Shown: positions 43,279 through 53,071, counted from the stretch's first letter. The stretch: DNA of 64,000 bases from Ruminococcaceae bacterium UBA1405 (GCA_002305685.1 DBQB01000061.1:15123-79122), one strand, 5' to 3'. Numbers and translations: made by a program. The notes: a model not told the origin generated them from the sequence alone.

Positions 43279-44475
43279 TCAGTCTACCAGCTGAAACCCT
43301 GCGTCGGTCAGTGCCTGACGGATGGCTTTGACATGAGCATGGTCACGGGTCTCCATCTGTACCTCCAGCTCACAGGCGGTGATGGCGGTACCTTCTGCGC
43401 TGCGATTATGACTGACTGCCAGGATGTTGGCTCCCATCCGGGCGACGATCTGAGAGACTTTCAGCAGTTCTCCGGGACGGTCGGTGAGGGAAACTGTCAG
43501 GCTGGCGGTGCGCCCTGCGGTCAGCAGGCCGCGGGAGATCACCCGGGAGAGGATGTTGACGTCGATGTTGCCGCCGGAGACTACGCAGACAGCTTTTTTG
43601 CCTTTGAGATCTACCTTTCCAAACATGGCGGCAGCTACCGATACCGCTCCGGCGCCCTCGGCGATAAGTTTCTGCTGTTCGATCAAGGTGAGGATGGCGG
43701 TGGCAATCTCATCCTCGGTGACTGTGACAATCTCGTCCACATACTGCTGTACCAGGGAGAAGGTGATGTCGCCGGGTTTCTTTACTGCGATACCGTCGGC
43801 GATGGTGGAAACGCTGGGCAGCTCTTCCGCCTGGCCGTCACGGATGGAGTTATACATGGAGGGAGCGCCGGCGGCCTGTACGCCATACACCTTGCATTTG
43901 GGGCAAAGGGATTTGATGGCGAAGGCGACACCGGAAATCAGTCCACCACCGCCGATGGGAACCAGCACTGCGTCCACATCCGGCATCTGGTTGATGATTT
44001 CCAGCCCGATGGTTCCCTGTCCGGCAATGACGTCCTCGTCGTTGAAGGGATGGATAAAGGTACGTCCGGATTCCTCCTGAATCTCGCAGGCGCGACGGTA
44101 AGCGTCGTCGTACACGCCGTCCACCAGTTCCACATGGGCGCCAAAGCGGCGGGTCGCCTCAATTTTGGAGATGGGGGCGGTGGAGGGGATACAGATGGTG
44201 GCGTCGATGCCGCCTCTTGCAGCCGCCAGCGCTACACCCTGGGCGTGATTACCAGCCGAACAGGCAATGACGCCGTGGGATTTCTCTTCTTCGGTGAGGT
44301 TATGGATCTTATAGTAGGCGCCACGCACCTTAAAAGAACCGGTAACCTGAAGATTTTCGGTCTTGAGAAACAGCTCACAATCCGGACGAATGTTGGGCGC
44401 CTGAATGATGTCGGTTGTTCTGGCAACCTCCTTGAGCACCTTGCTGGCATCGTAAATTTTGTCGATGGTAAGCAT
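43279..44475 (-). CDS. ilvA: Threonine ammonia-lyase (threonine deaminase)
   Basis: 398 residues from ATG 44475 after AGGAGAGG. PLP lysine K49 in TGSFKVRGA, SAGNHAQG, and the phosphate-binding GGGGLISG are intact; the C-terminal 75 residues form an ACT domain (SLTDRPGELLKVSQIVARMGAN). This is the short TdcB/IlvA2 type, which converts threonine to 2-oxobutyrate and ammonia. It can serve isoleucine synthesis or threonine fermentation; the ACT domain suggests allosteric control. It stands alone, so the pathway role cannot be settled from context. The leader has an 8-bp GCGGTACC stem (44555-44580) but no promoter is evident. Confidence 0.94.
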   Translation of the reverse strand: MLTIDKIYDASKVLKEVARTTDIIQAPNIRPDCELFLKTENLQVTGSFKVRGAYYKIHNLTEEEKSHGVIACSAGNHAQGVALAAARGGIDATICIPSTAPISKIEATRRFGAHVELVDGVYDDAYRRACEIQEESGRTFIHPFNDEDVIAGQGTIGLEIINQMPDVDAVLVPIGGGGLISGVAFAIKSLCPKCKVYGVQAAGAPSMYNSIRDGQAEELPSVSTIADGIAVKKPGDITFSLVQQYVDEIVTVTEDEIATAILTLIEQQKLIAEGAGAVSVAAAMFGKVDLKGKKAVCVVSGGNIDVNILSRVISRGLLTAGRTASLTVSLTDRPGELLKVSQIVARMGANILAVSHNRSAEGTAITACELEVQMETRDHAHVKAIRQALTDAGFQLVD

Positions 44476-44585
44476 ATTTACACCTCTCCTATCCATATGA
44501 CCGGAATTGGAATTTTCCGGTCATGTCAGTTTTATTTTAGCGGTATCCTTTGGCGGATGGTACCGCAGCTTTGCAAATCTTGGAA

Positions 44586-44614
44586 TTGCCCAAATGACCA
44601 AAAGAGGCTATAAT
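44586..44614 (+). promoter_or_regulatory. Promoter of the radical SAM gene
   Basis: TTGCCC (44586-44591), 17-bp spacer, TATAAT (44609-44614). Confidence 0.78.
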
Positions 44615-44748
44615 GGTAGAATCCTTATAATTACAGTATACGTCAAAAAATTCCGTCGTCAAGGTGTTTACAGGTGAAAGACAAATTTATTTTTTGCACT
44701 TACTGAGAAAACACTATCCGGAAATAGGACTGGAGGTATCCAACTGCA

Positions 44749-45639
44749 ATGGAAAAATGTTATCTTTGTCCCCGGGGCTGTGGGGTGGACCGGGAAAAGG
44801 AAACCGGTGTGTGTGGGATGCACGCTGCTCCGGTGGTGGCTCGGGCTGGGGTCCATCTCTGGGAGGAGCCATGTATCAGCGGGGAAAGAGGTTCCGGAAC
44901 CGTCTTTTTTTCCGGTTGTAGTTTGCGGTGTGTATTTTGCCAAAACGATTCCATCAGCTGGCAGCGCTATGGCGCTGTCATCACGGTGCAGCGGCTGCGG
45001 GATATCTTTTGGGAACTGATTGAAAAAGGGGTGCACAACATCAATCTGGTCACCCCCACCCATTTTGCCGCCGCCATCGCGGAGGCTTTGGAACAGCCTT
45101 TGCCGGTACCGGTGGTATACAATTCCAGCGGCTATGAATCGGTGGAAACTTTGAAGATGCTGGAGGGAAAGATTCAGATTTATCTGCCGGATATGAAATA
45201 CTCGGACAACGAGGCGGCAAAAATCTATTCCGGTGCGCCGGATTATTTTGAGACAGCCCAGAAAGCCATCGATGAGATGTTCCGCCAGGTGGGCAGATAC
45301 CGAATGAACGAGGACGGGACGCTGATGGAGCGGGGGCTGATTGTGCGCCATCTGATCCTTCCTTCCCATCTGCGCAATACCTACGGGGTGATCGACTGGT
45401 TTGCCCGGCGGTTTTCCCCGGGGGATGCCATGCTCAGCCTGATGAGCCAGTATATTCCCAGCGGCCATGCTTCCCAGTTTCCCAAGATAAACCGCACCAT
45501 CACCGCAAGGGAATACCATAAAGCCCAGGAATATCTCTTTGCCAGCGGCATTGAGGACGGCTTCCTGCAAAGCCGGAAGGCGGCCAGCGATCGGTTTGTG
45601 CCGGTGTTTGACCTGGAAGGGGTATTACCCTCGGAGTAA
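44749..45639 (+). CDS. Radical SAM protein, pyruvate-formate-lyase-activase-like
   Basis: 296 residues, ATG after GGAGGT with an 11-base gap. The N-terminal zinc-finger-like CYLCPRGCGVDR and GVCG, then the radical SAM cluster motif GCSLRCVFCQN (CX3CX2C), the SAM-binding NLVTPTH, and the strand IYLPDMKYSD place it in the PflA-like group of uncharacterised activases (COG1313-type). They reduce S-adenosylmethionine to make a glycyl or other radical, but no glycyl-radical partner gene is in the window. Cytoplasmic and oxygen-sensitive, as expected of an anaerobe. The GH51 promoter begins 18 bp after its stop. Confidence 0.88.
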   Translation: MEKCYLCPRGCGVDREKETGVCGMHAAPVVARAGVHLWEEPCISGERGSGTVFFSGCSLRCVFCQNDSISWQRYGAVITVQRLRDIFWELIEKGVHNINLVTPTHFAAAIAEALEQPLPVPVVYNSSGYESVETLKMLEGKIQIYLPDMKYSDNEAAKIYSGAPDYFETAQKAIDEMFRQVGRYRMNEDGTLMERGLIVRHLILPSHLRNTYGVIDWFARRFSPGDAMLSLMSQYIPSGHASQFPKINRTITAREYHKAQEYLFASGIEDGFLQSRKAASDRFVPVFDLEGVLPSE

Positions 45640-45656
45640 AAGCAATATCTTTTTTG

Positions 45657-45685
45657 TTGCACCGGTTGCAAAAATTGAGTATAAT
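45657..45685 (+). promoter_or_regulatory. Promoter of the GH51 gene
   Basis: TTGCAC (45657-45662), 17-bp spacer, TATAAT (45680-45685). Confidence 0.82.
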
Positions 45686-45745
45686 GGTGTTAAAATCAGC
45701 GCAGTAACGGCCTTTGACTTTAATTTGTTAGAAAGAAGGGATGTT

Positions 45746-47254
45746 ATGCAGCAGAATCAGGCCAAGTTATATGTGGAACGGGAATTCACCGTTGCCCAGG
45801 CAGATCAGAGACTCTTCAGCTCCTTCCTGGAACATCTGGGGCGGGCCATCTATGAGGGAATCTATGAGCCGGGGCATCCGCTGGCGGATGAGGACGGCTT
45901 TCGCACCGATGTGCTGAAACTGGTGCGGGAGTTGGGGGTTTCTCATGTACGGTATCCTGGGGGTAATTTTCTCTCCGGATATAACTGGCGGGACGGTATT
46001 GGTCCCAAGGAAAAGCGACCCACCCGGTTGGATCTGGCTTGGCACACCATCGAGAGCAACCAGTTTGGCATCGATGAGTTTGTGGATTGGTGCAAAAAGG
46101 CTGGAACCTCGGTAATGGGTGCGGTGAATATGGGCACCGGTACCCCCAAAGATGCGGGGGAACTGGTGGAATACTGCAACTTCCCCGGCGGCACCGCCCT
46201 GTCCGATCTTCGGATTGAGAATGGACACAAGGACCCCCACAACATCAAGCTCTGGTGCATTGGCAACGAGATGGACGGGGATTGGCAGATCTGCCATCTG
46301 GACGCGGTGGATTACGGAAAGAAAGCGCTGGAAGCCGCGAAGATTATGAAATGGGTGGACCCGGAATTGGAACTGGTGGTCTGCGGCAGCGCTTCCACAC
46401 TGCAAAAAACCTATCCCGAATGGGATCGGGTGGTGTTGGAACACACCTATGAGCAGGTGGATTATCTTTCTTTACACCGCTATTACGAGAATTTTGACAA
46501 CGATCTGGATTTTCTGGCATCCTTTGCGGATATGGAGGATTTTATCCATACCATCGTCAGCACCTGCGATTATGTCAAGGCCCTCAAACGCAGCAAAAAG
46601 AAGATGATGCTCTCCTTCGACGAGTGGAATATCTGGTATCAGCGCAACACCACCCCTCACGATTGGATGCCGGCTCCTCCGGTGCTGGAGGACCATTATT
46701 CGGTGCTGGACGCCCTGGCTTTTGCAGGATTGGGTATGACGCTTCTGAACCACGCCGACCGGGTGAAGATTGCCTGTCTGGCCCAGCTGGTCAACGTCAT
46801 CGCCCCCATCTTTACCGAGAAAAATGGACGGGTGATCCGGCAGAGCATCTACTATCCCTTCCAGCTGCTCTCCCGCTATGGCAGTGCCGGTACCGTGCTC
46901 AAGCCGGTCTGCATTTCGCCCAAAGCTGAAACCCAGTACGGCGATGTCCCGGTGCTGCACACCAGCGCTGTATACGATCCCCAGCAGGGGACGGTTACCG
47001 TTTTTGCCCTGAACATCGGCAAGGAGCCTATGGAGTTAACCCTTTCGCTGGGTTCCTTCGGGAAGGTTTCGATGGAGCAGTGGATCTGTCTGAAAAATGA
47101 AAATCTGCATCTGAAAAATACCTTTGCATCCCCGGAAGCCACCGCTCCTGTCTCGATGCCGTGTATTTCCGGCGTTTTCTCCGAGACACAGCTCTCGGTG
47201 CCGGGAATTTCCTGGAATGTGCTGCGCTTTCGGGTACAGCCCGGAATCGTTTGA
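45746..47254 (+). CDS. Alpha-L-arabinofuranosidase, GH51
   Basis: 502 residues from ATG 45746 after GAAAGAAGGGA; the frame is open upstream without a site. Typical GH51 marks: SSFLEHLGRAIYEGIYEPGH near the N-terminus, HVRYPGGNF, acid/base glutamate in CIGNEMDG (about residue 175), and nucleophile in SFDEWNIWYQ (about 292), with a C-terminal beta domain. It releases arabinose from arabinan or arabinoxylan oligosaccharides in the cytoplasm; there is no signal peptide. It has its own promoter and is followed after 121 bp by an S9 peptidase, perhaps cotranscribed. Confidence 0.95.
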   Translation: MQQNQAKLYVEREFTVAQADQRLFSSFLEHLGRAIYEGIYEPGHPLADEDGFRTDVLKLVRELGVSHVRYPGGNFLSGYNWRDGIGPKEKRPTRLDLAWHTIESNQFGIDEFVDWCKKAGTSVMGAVNMGTGTPKDAGELVEYCNFPGGTALSDLRIENGHKDPHNIKLWCIGNEMDGDWQICHLDAVDYGKKALEAAKIMKWVDPELELVVCGSASTLQKTYPEWDRVVLEHTYEQVDYLSLHRYYENFDNDLDFLASFADMEDFIHTIVSTCDYVKALKRSKKKMMLSFDEWNIWYQRNTTPHDWMPAPPVLEDHYSVLDALAFAGLGMTLLNHADRVKIACLAQLVNVIAPIFTEKNGRVIRQSIYYPFQLLSRYGSAGTVLKPVCISPKAETQYGDVPVLHTSAVYDPQQGTVTVFALNIGKEPMELTLSLGSFGKVSMEQWICLKNENLHLKNTFASPEATAPVSMPCISGVFSETQLSVPGISWNVLRFRVQPGIV

Positions 47255-47375
47255 AGCTCCTGCCCGGTAGGAAGGTTAGGGCTGGATTTGAAACGGGGCC
47301 TATGTTTGGGCAGATCATCAATGTTTTCAACGTACCGGTTTCAATCGGTGCGATTTTCAAAAGGAGTTGTTCTCA

Positions 47376-49373
47376 ATGGAAAAAGTATCTCTGGACCTTT
47401 TTACCCAGTACAAGTTCCTCAGCGGACTTGCCATCTCGCCGGACGGCGCCCATGCGGCGTTTACCGTCAGCCGCTGCAACATGGAAACCAACGGATACAG
47501 CCACAACATCTGGCTGTATGATTTTGGTACCGGCGCTGTCACTCAGCTCACCGGCATGGACAGCGAGCGCAGCTTTATCTGGGAGGATGCTGACACCCTT
47601 CTGTTCCCTGCGGTGCGCAAGGAAAAACATAAAAAAGAGATTGCCCAGGGCAAATATCTCACCGTTTTCCAGAAGATTTCCATCCACGGCGGCGAGGCCC
47701 AGGAAGCTTTTACCGTGCCTCTGAAGGTTTCCTCCATCCGTAAACTGGGTGGCGGAAAATATCTGCTGGAAGCCCACTTTGATCTCTCCCGCCCCGACAT
47801 TGAGTCGATGACCGGTGAGGAGCAGAAAAAAGCGCTGGCAGCCCAGAAAGAAGAACAGGATTACTGGGTATTCGACGAGCTGCCCTTCTGGGTCAACGGC
47901 AAAGGCGTTACCAACAAACAGCGCAACCGCCTGTACATCCTGGACACCAACACCGGTAAGACCCAGCCGGTTTCCGCTCCCACCTGCAACGTAAACGCTG
48001 TGGCTCTCAGCGAAGACAAACAGAAGATCGCCTACGCTGGACCGGATTACGATTCGGTGAACCCCCAGTTTGCCGCAGTTAAGCTCTATGACATCGCCAG
48101 CGAAACCACCGAAACACTGGTAGAGCCCCAGTATACCGTGATGCGGGTAGCCTTTATGGGTGACAAGGTGCTCTTCTCCGGTTCCGACCGCAAGCACTAT
48201 GGCACCAGCGAGAACGCCAAGTTCTACACCGTCGATCCCGCTACCAAGGAGATTGCCCTCTTCTCCGATCCTGATCGGGCGGCCGGCAACTCTGTAGGTT
48301 CCGACTGCCGTCTGGGCGCCGGTACCGGCTTTAAGATGGTGGACGGCGTTCCCTACAGCCTGTTTACTTTTGACAATACCTCCTACATCTCCCGTATGGA
48401 GGCCGATGGAACCGTAACGCCTTTGACCGCCGATAAGGGCAGTGTGGACTGCTTCGATATGAAGGACGGCAAGGTGCTCTTTATCGGTATGCGGGATATG
48501 CGTTTGCAGGAGCTGTACAGCTTTGATATGGCTACCGGTTCCGAAACCCGGATTACCGGATTTAATGCGGAGATTACCGACAAATACTATGTCGCCACCC
48601 CCGAGCCGCTGAGCTTTGTCAACAGCGACGGCGTGCGCATCGACGGCTGGGTGATGAAACCCTACGATTACGATGAAAGCAAGACCTATCCGGCCATCTT
48701 TGATATCCATGGCGGTCCTAAGGCGGCTTACGGTGCGGTGTATACCCACGAAATGCAGTTCTGGGCCAGCGAGGGATACTTTGTATTCTACTGCAACCCC
48801 AGAGGCAGCGACGGCCGTGGCAACGAGTTTGCCGACCTGCGGGGCAAATACGGTACGGTGGATTATTCCGACCTGATGGATTTCTGCGATAAGGTTCTGG
48901 AAAAATATCCCCAGATCGATCAGAAGAAGGTCTGCGAGACCGGCGGCAGCTACGGTGGCTTTATGACCAACTGGATCATCGGCCACACCAACCGTTTTGC
49001 AGCCTGCGCTTCCCAACGCTCCATCTCCAACTGGATCAGCAAGTGCCTGACCACCGATATCGGTTACTACCACAACATGGACGCCATGCAGTCCACCCCC
49101 TGGAGCGATTTCGACAAGATGTGGGGCTTCTCTCCGCTGAAATACGCGGACAAGTGCACTACCCCCACCCTGTTCATCCATTCCGGGGAGGATTACCGCT
49201 GCTGGCAGTCGGAGGGCATTCAGATGTACACTGCCCTCAAATATCACGGCTGCGATGCCCGTCTGTGCTACTTTAAGGGAGAGAACCATGAGCTTTCCCG
49301 CTCCGGCAAACCCAAACACAGAATCCGCCGCCTGACTGAGATCACCCGGTGGTTTGACAAATACGTCAAATAA
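47376..49373 (+). CDS. S9-family serine peptidase (acylaminoacyl/oligopeptidase type), copy 1
   Basis: 665 residues, ATG after AAAAGGAG. An N-terminal beta-propeller (to about residue 400) carries repeated ISPDG-, NIWLYD- and KLYDI-like blades. The C-terminal alpha/beta hydrolase has the nucleophile in GGSYGGFMT (about S525), aspartate in HSGEDYRC and histidine in GENHELSR. These cytoplasmic enzymes cleave short peptides admitted by the propeller. It is paralogous to the gene at 53958-55919, with stretches of near-identical DNA. Terminator at 49399. Confidence 0.94.
   Translation: MEKVSLDLFTQYKFLSGLAISPDGAHAAFTVSRCNMETNGYSHNIWLYDFGTGAVTQLTGMDSERSFIWEDADTLLFPAVRKEKHKKEIAQGKYLTVFQKISIHGGEAQEAFTVPLKVSSIRKLGGGKYLLEAHFDLSRPDIESMTGEEQKKALAAQKEEQDYWVFDELPFWVNGKGVTNKQRNRLYILDTNTGKTQPVSAPTCNVNAVALSEDKQKIAYAGPDYDSVNPQFAAVKLYDIASETTETLVEPQYTVMRVAFMGDKVLFSGSDRKHYGTSENAKFYTVDPATKEIALFSDPDRAAGNSVGSDCRLGAGTGFKMVDGVPYSLFTFDNTSYISRMEADGTVTPLTADKGSVDCFDMKDGKVLFIGMRDMRLQELYSFDMATGSETRITGFNAEITDKYYVATPEPLSFVNSDGVRIDGWVMKPYDYDESKTYPAIFDIHGGPKAAYGAVYTHEMQFWASEGYFVFYCNPRGSDGRGNEFADLRGKYGTVDYSDLMDFCDKVLEKYPQIDQKKVCETGGSYGGFMTNWIIGHTNRFAACASQRSISNWISKCLTTDIGYYHNMDAMQSTPWSDFDKMWGFSPLKYADKCTTPTLFIHSGEDYRCWQSEGIQMYTALKYHGCDARLCYFKGENHELSRSGKPKHRIRRLTEITRWFDKYVK
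49275..49312 (+). repeat. Near-identical inverted repeat, copy 1 (S9 peptidase)
   Basis: 38 bases that match the reverse complement of 54031-54068 at 37 positions. A second long match links 48774-48816 with about 54533-54575. They lie in conserved codons of the two S9 genes. Confidence 0.85.
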
Positions 49374-49398
49374 GCAGCGAAACAGTTGTAACCATTTG

Positions 49399-49432
49399 CC
49401 GCAGCGCCCTTTGGGCGCTGTGGTTTTTGTTT
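49399..49432 (+). terminator. Intrinsic terminator
   Basis: 11-bp stem with one G-T pair (49399-49409 with 49413-49423) and TTTTTGTTTT tail. Confidence 0.92.
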
Positions 49433-49555
49433 TATCTGGCTTGGCGATAGATTTTCCAGAGCAGGGGGAGAGGTACCTGCCCCGGTATCTTCTGATTTGA
49501 AACGAAAGAAAAGAAGAAATTGCTTAATAATTAGTAGCACATGTTTTTTGTAAAA

Positions 49556-49584
49556 TTGACAATATTGATTGGATATGATATCAT
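49556..49584 (+). promoter_or_regulatory. Promoter of the lipoprotein gene at 49617
   Basis: TTGACA (49556-49561), 17-bp spacer, TATCAT (49579-49584). Confidence 0.82.
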
Positions 49585-49616
49585 TTAATTAAAAATATGT
49601 AAAAGGAGGAGAAACC

Positions 49617-50315
49617 ATGAGAAAAACCGCATGGGTTTTGGTGATCAGCATATTGCTGGTGGGACTTTTCGGAATGGGATGCCAGAACCGGCAAGCGCCG
49701 GCGCCAGCGCAGGAGCAAAGCCCTCTGGATTATTTTGCTGTGTATGAGCAGGGCAGCTACCGGCTGCGGGATATCCCCTGGGGCGCCAGTGTGGAGCAGG
49801 CGCAGCAGATTCTTGCAGATTCCGGGCGGGAGATGGGCTTTTTCCGCAGCACCACCCCCACCCAGCAGGTGTATCTCGTCACCACCCCCATTCAGTTTTC
49901 TCAGCCGGAGATGAGCGGGGTACAGTGGCTGTATTTTGAGCAGGGACAGCTCATCGCCGCCCAGCTTTACTTTTACACCACCGCCTTTGCCACCGAGCAG
50001 TTTCCCCTCGGCGGGAGCCAGGAGCAGCCCACCATGACGGTGGATTACAGCCTGCTGAGCCCGGAAAGCGATCTGAACATCACCTTTTCGGTGCTCACCG
50101 AGGAACAGCTTCCCCAGATAACCGAGACGCTGGAGAGCCAGTTGGCGGAAAGGTATCCGGAGCAGACGGTACGCTCGGATGGAGCGGAGAGCCTGCTGAA
50201 TGGCGGTTACTGGCAGGGCGGGGAAAGCAATATGTTTTCCGCCTCCTCCATGGCAGACACGCCCGATGGGATTCCCTACGCCATTGTGCTGGCCATCAGC
50301 GGTATACCGGAATGA
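49617..50315 (+). CDS. Putative lipoprotein of unknown function
   Basis: 232 residues, ATG after AAAGGAGGAG. Residues 1-22 form a signal sequence with a cysteine after LFGMG, followed by a Gln/Pro/Ala-rich linker. The mature domain begins RDIPWGASVEQAQQIL, a pattern seen in proteins with a small helix-strand module, and contains further beta segments (GVQWLYFEQGQLIAAQLYFY). No enzymatic motif is seen. It is likely anchored to the outer face of the membrane. Monocistronic; 252 bp separate it from ylxM, containing only that gene's promoter and leader hairpin. Confidence 0.75.
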   Translation: MRKTAWVLVISILLVGLFGMGCQNRQAPAPAQEQSPLDYFAVYEQGSYRLRDIPWGASVEQAQQILADSGREMGFFRSTTPTQQVYLVTTPIQFSQPEMSGVQWLYFEQGQLIAAQLYFYTTAFATEQFPLGGSQEQPTMTVDYSLLSPESDLNITFSVLTEEQLPQITETLESQLAERYPEQTVRSDGAESLLNGGYWQGGESNMFSASSMADTPDGIPYAIVLAISGIPE

Positions 50316-50485
50316 CAGATCAAAAATAATATACAAACAAGAGAAACAAGCAAAATAATACGATGTGTATTCATTTCTAAAGACGCCCTGGGTGGGAAGA
50401 AAAGATTTTTTCGTCTCGTCCAGGGTGTTCGTTGTGTAGGGGTCGGATTGTCGGAAAAAAATTGAGGGAATGTAAAGGAAACCCC

Positions 50486-50514
50486 TTGACATCCATGCCG
50501 GGATCCTGTATACT
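50486..50514 (+). promoter_or_regulatory. Promoter of the ylxM-ffh-rpsP-khpA operon
   Basis: TTGACA (50486-50491), 17-bp spacer, TATACT (50509-50514). A perfect 8-bp hairpin ATGTAAAG/CTTTACAT (50530-50552) sits at the very start of the transcript. Confidence 0.9.
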
Positions 50515-50567
50515 ATCTCAAGGTTATGGATGTAAAGTGTTCAGCTTTACATGGAAGGAAGAGAAGC

Positions 50568-50951
50568 ATGGCGGAAGGTAAGAACTGGGAGGTTTCCCTG
50601 CTGCTGGATTTTTACGGCGAGATGCTCACCGAAAAGCAGCGGGAAGTGATTGACCTGTACTACAATCAGGATCTTTCTCTGGCGGAGATATCCCAGATCG
50701 CCCATATCACCCGGCAAGGGGTGCGGGACAGCATCAAGCGCGGGGAGACGATGCTTTTTGAATTTGAGGAAAAGCTCCATCTGGCCCAGCGGTTTCAAAA
50801 ACAGCAGCAGGCGCTGCAGGAGATCGCGGAGATGTGCGGTCAGTTAAGGCGGTACGCCAGCACCCATGTCTATTCCAAACAGATCATCCAGCTGACCGAC
50901 CAGATTGCCGGGATTGCCCGGCAACTTTCAGAACAGGAAGAAAATTCGTAA
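50568..50951 (+). CDS. ylxM: YlxM-family helix-turn-helix protein
   Basis: 127 residues from ATG 50568 after GGAAGGAAGAG; an earlier in-frame ATG overlaps the leader hairpin. A sigma-70 region-4-like helix-turn-helix (LTEKQREVIDLYYNQDLSLAEISQIAHITRQGV in parts, residues 20-55) is followed by a long coiled-coil-like helix rich in Gln. YlxM nearly always precedes ffh and is thought to tune expression or assembly of the signal recognition particle. The gap to ffh is 12 bp. Confidence 0.93.
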   Translation: MAEGKNWEVSLLLDFYGEMLTEKQREVIDLYYNQDLSLAEISQIAHITRQGVRDSIKRGETMLFEFEEKLHLAQRFQKQQQALQEIAEMCGQLRRYASTHVYSKQIIQLTDQIAGIARQLSEQEENS

Positions 50952-50963
50952 GGAGGATGCCCG

Positions 50964-52313
50964 ATGGCTTTTGAGGGTTTGACCGATAAACTAGCCGCTG
51001 CGTTTAAAAAGCTGCGGGCCAAGGGAAAGCTCACCGAGTCCGACATCAAGGAGGCAATGCGGGAGGTTCGTCTTGCACTGCTGGAGGCCGACGTCAACTA
51101 TAAGGTGGCCAAGGACTTTATCGCCACGGTATCAGCGCGGGCTGTGGGAGCCGATGTGCTGGAAAGCCTGACCCCCGCCCAACAGATTATTAAGATCGTC
51201 AACGATGAGCTGACGGCGCTGATGGGTTCCACCAACAGCCGGATCAACATCTCTTCCCGAATCCCCACTGTGATTATGATGTGCGGTTTGCAGGGCGCCG
51301 GTAAAACCACCCACGCCGCCAAACTGGCACGATACTTTAAGCAGCAGGGCCGTCGTCCTATGCTGGTGGCCTGTGACATCTACCGTCCCGCCGCCATCCA
51401 GCAGTTGCAGGTGGTAGGCGCCAAGGCTGAAACCCCTGTCTTTGAGCGGGGGACCCAAAACCCGGTGGATACCGCCAAGGAGGCGATTTCCTACGCTCGG
51501 GATTATGGTCACGATATTGTGATTTTGGATACCGCTGGACGGCTGCATATTGACGAGGCGTTGATGCAGGAGCTGCGCAACATCAAGTCCGCTGTGGTTC
51601 CCCACGAGATTTTGCTGGTGATTGATGCCATGGTTGGTCAGGATGCGGTCAATGTGGCCAAGACCTTTGACGAAAACCTGGGAATCGACGGGGTGATCCT
51701 CACCAAACTGGACGGCGATACCCGCGGTGGCGCGGCCCTCTCGGTCAAGGCGGTCACCGGAAAGCCCATCAAGTTTGTGGGTACCGGTGAGAAGCTGGAG
51801 GATCTGGAACCTTTCTATCCCGACCGTATGGCTTCCCGGATTTTGGGCATGGGCGATGTGCTGACCCTCATCGAGAAGGCCCAGACCCAGGTGGATGAAA
51901 AGGAAGCCGAGGAGATGGCCCGCAAGCTCAAAGCCAACTCCTTTGATCTCAACGATCTGTTGGCCCAGATGAAACAGATGAAGAAGATGGGACCTCTGGG
52001 ACAGCTGTTAAATATGTTCCCCGGTGTTTCCGGGAAGATCACCGAGGATGAAGTTTCCGCCGGTGAGCAGCAGCTGAAAAAGATCGAATCCATCATCTAT
52101 TCCATGACTCCCAGAGAGCGGGAGAAGCCCAGCATCATCAATCCCTCCCGCAAGCGCCGCATTGCCATGGGCAGCGGTACCAAGGTGGAGGACGTCAACC
52201 GGCTGCTCAAACAGTTTGAACAGATGCAGAAGATGATGAAGCAGCTGGGCAGCCTTTCCAAAGGAAAGCGCCGCAGAATGATGTCCCAGTTCCCCGGAGG
52301 ATTCCCCATGTAA
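50964..52313 (+). CDS. ffh: Signal recognition particle GTPase
   Basis: 449 residues, start ATG after GTAAGGAGG. The NG domain has G1 [29 protein letters not shown]3 DTAGRL and G4 [10 protein letters not shown]. The methionine-rich M domain (about 300-449; [35 protein letters not shown]) binds SRP RNA and signal sequences. It targets nascent membrane proteins to the translocon. Operon with ylxM and, downstream, rpsP and khpA. The 137-bp gap to rpsP has a mismatched stem (52318-52340) and a perfect 9-bp hairpin TTTTTACCG/CGGTAAAAA (52394-52416). Confidence 0.98.
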   Translation: MAFEGLTDKLAAAFKKLRAKGKLTESDIKEAMREVRLALLEADVNYKVAKDFIATVSARAVGADVLESLTPAQQIIKIVNDELTALMGSTNSRINISSRIPTVIMMCGLQGAGKTTHAAKLARYFKQQGRRPMLVACDIYRPAAIQQLQVVGAKAETPVFERGTQNPVDTAKEAISYARDYGHDIVILDTAGRLHIDEALMQELRNIKSAVVPHEILLVIDAMVGQDAVNVAKTFDENLGIDGVILTKLDGDTRGGAALSVKAVTGKPIKFVGTGEKLEDLEPFYPDRMASRILGMGDVLTLIEKAQTQVDEKEAEEMARKLKANSFDLNDLLAQMKQMKKMGPLGQLLNMFPGVSGKITEDEVSAGEQQLKKIESIIYSMTPREREKPSIINPSRKRRIAMGSGTKVEDVNRLLKQFEQMQKMMKQLGSLSKGKRRRMMSQFPGGFPM

Positions 52314-52451
52314 TTTGTTTTTCCCCGGTTTCCGGTGAAAATATATCCCTGCGCTCTCGCGCTGTCAGCCATCGGCGCGGTGCGTTCCAACGGTTTTTAC
52401 CGCTTTTCGGTAAAAATACAGAGATCATAAAATTTTTTGGAGGTGACAGCA

Positions 52452-52694
52452 ATGGCTGTTAAAATTAGACTGCGTCGTATGGGCGTTAAGAAGGCTCCTT
52501 TCTATCGTATCGTGGTGGCCGATTCCAGATATCCCCGCGATGGCCGGTTCATCGAGGAACTGGGTTACTATGATCCCACCAAAGAGCCCACCGTCGTAAA
52601 GGTTGACGGCGAGAAGGCCAAAAAGTGGATCGCCAACGGTGCTCAGCCCACCGATACCGTGAAGGTTCTGCTGAAAAAGACCGGTATCCTTTAA
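52452..52694 (+). CDS. rpsP: 30S ribosomal protein S16
   Basis: 80 residues, start ATG after TTGGAGGTGA. The sequence [22 protein letters not shown], and [10 protein letters not shown] is diagnostic of bS16. It binds 16S rRNA in the small subunit. Usual neighbours ffh and khpA are in place. The 9-bp hairpin upstream is a candidate site for autoregulation or partial termination. Confidence 0.98.
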   Translation: MAVKIRLRRMGVKKAPFYRIVVADSRYPRDGRFIEELGYYDPTKEPTVVKVDGEKAKKWIANGAQPTDTVKVLLKKTGIL

Positions 52695-52757
52695 TTTGGA
52701 AAGCGGTTTAAGCCGGAAATTTATCTCCGATCCTGTTTTCGAAGGAGGGCTTCATAG

Positions 52758-52991
52758 ATGGAACAACTGATCATGACCATTGCGAAAGGTCTTGTGGAAG
52801 ATAAAAATGCGGTACAGATTGTCGCCGATCCGCCCCTGGAGGATGGTACTGTGGTGTATCATCTCCATGTGGCCCAGGAGGATATGGGCCGGGTAATCGG
52901 AAAACAGGGAAGAATTGCAAAAGCCATTCGTACTGTGGTCCGTGCCGCGGCCAACAAGGAAAACGTAAAAGTTTCGGTGGAGATCGATTGA
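52758..52991 (+). CDS. khpA: KH-domain RNA-binding protein KhpA
   Basis: 77 residues, start ATG after GAAGGAGG. A single KH domain with the GKQG loop (DMGRVIGKQGRIAKAIRTVV). KhpA, with KhpB, binds small and messenger RNAs and affects cell elongation in Firmicutes. Here it is the last gene of the operon; a terminator begins 35 bp later, and rimM, trmD and rplS, which commonly follow, are absent. Confidence 0.95.
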   Translation: MEQLIMTIAKGLVEDKNAVQIVADPPLEDGTVVYHLHVAQEDMGRVIGKQGRIAKAIRTVVRAAANKENVKVSVEID

Positions 52992-53025
52992 TCCTCTGTC
53001 CGGCAATCTTTTATGCGTAGAGAAC

Positions 53026-53071
53026 GCCACCCGGCTTTGTCCCCGAGCATGGGAAAGCTGGGTGGCTTTTT
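53026..53071 (+). terminator. Terminator of the ffh-rpsP-khpA operon
   Basis: A stem of about 15 pairs with GT/bulge irregularities (53026-53043 with 53051-53066) and T5 tail. Confidence 0.88.

Noticed and set aside
44545..44580. T-box-like GGATGGTACCGCAGC near ilvA
   Set aside because: It is on the plus strand, away from ilvA, with no stem I/specifier region; the likeness comes from a GGTACC palindrome.
47373..49319. A 648-codon open frame on the minus strand
   Set aside because: It lies exactly opposite the S9 peptidase gene, has no binding site, and its composition follows codon bias of the real gene.
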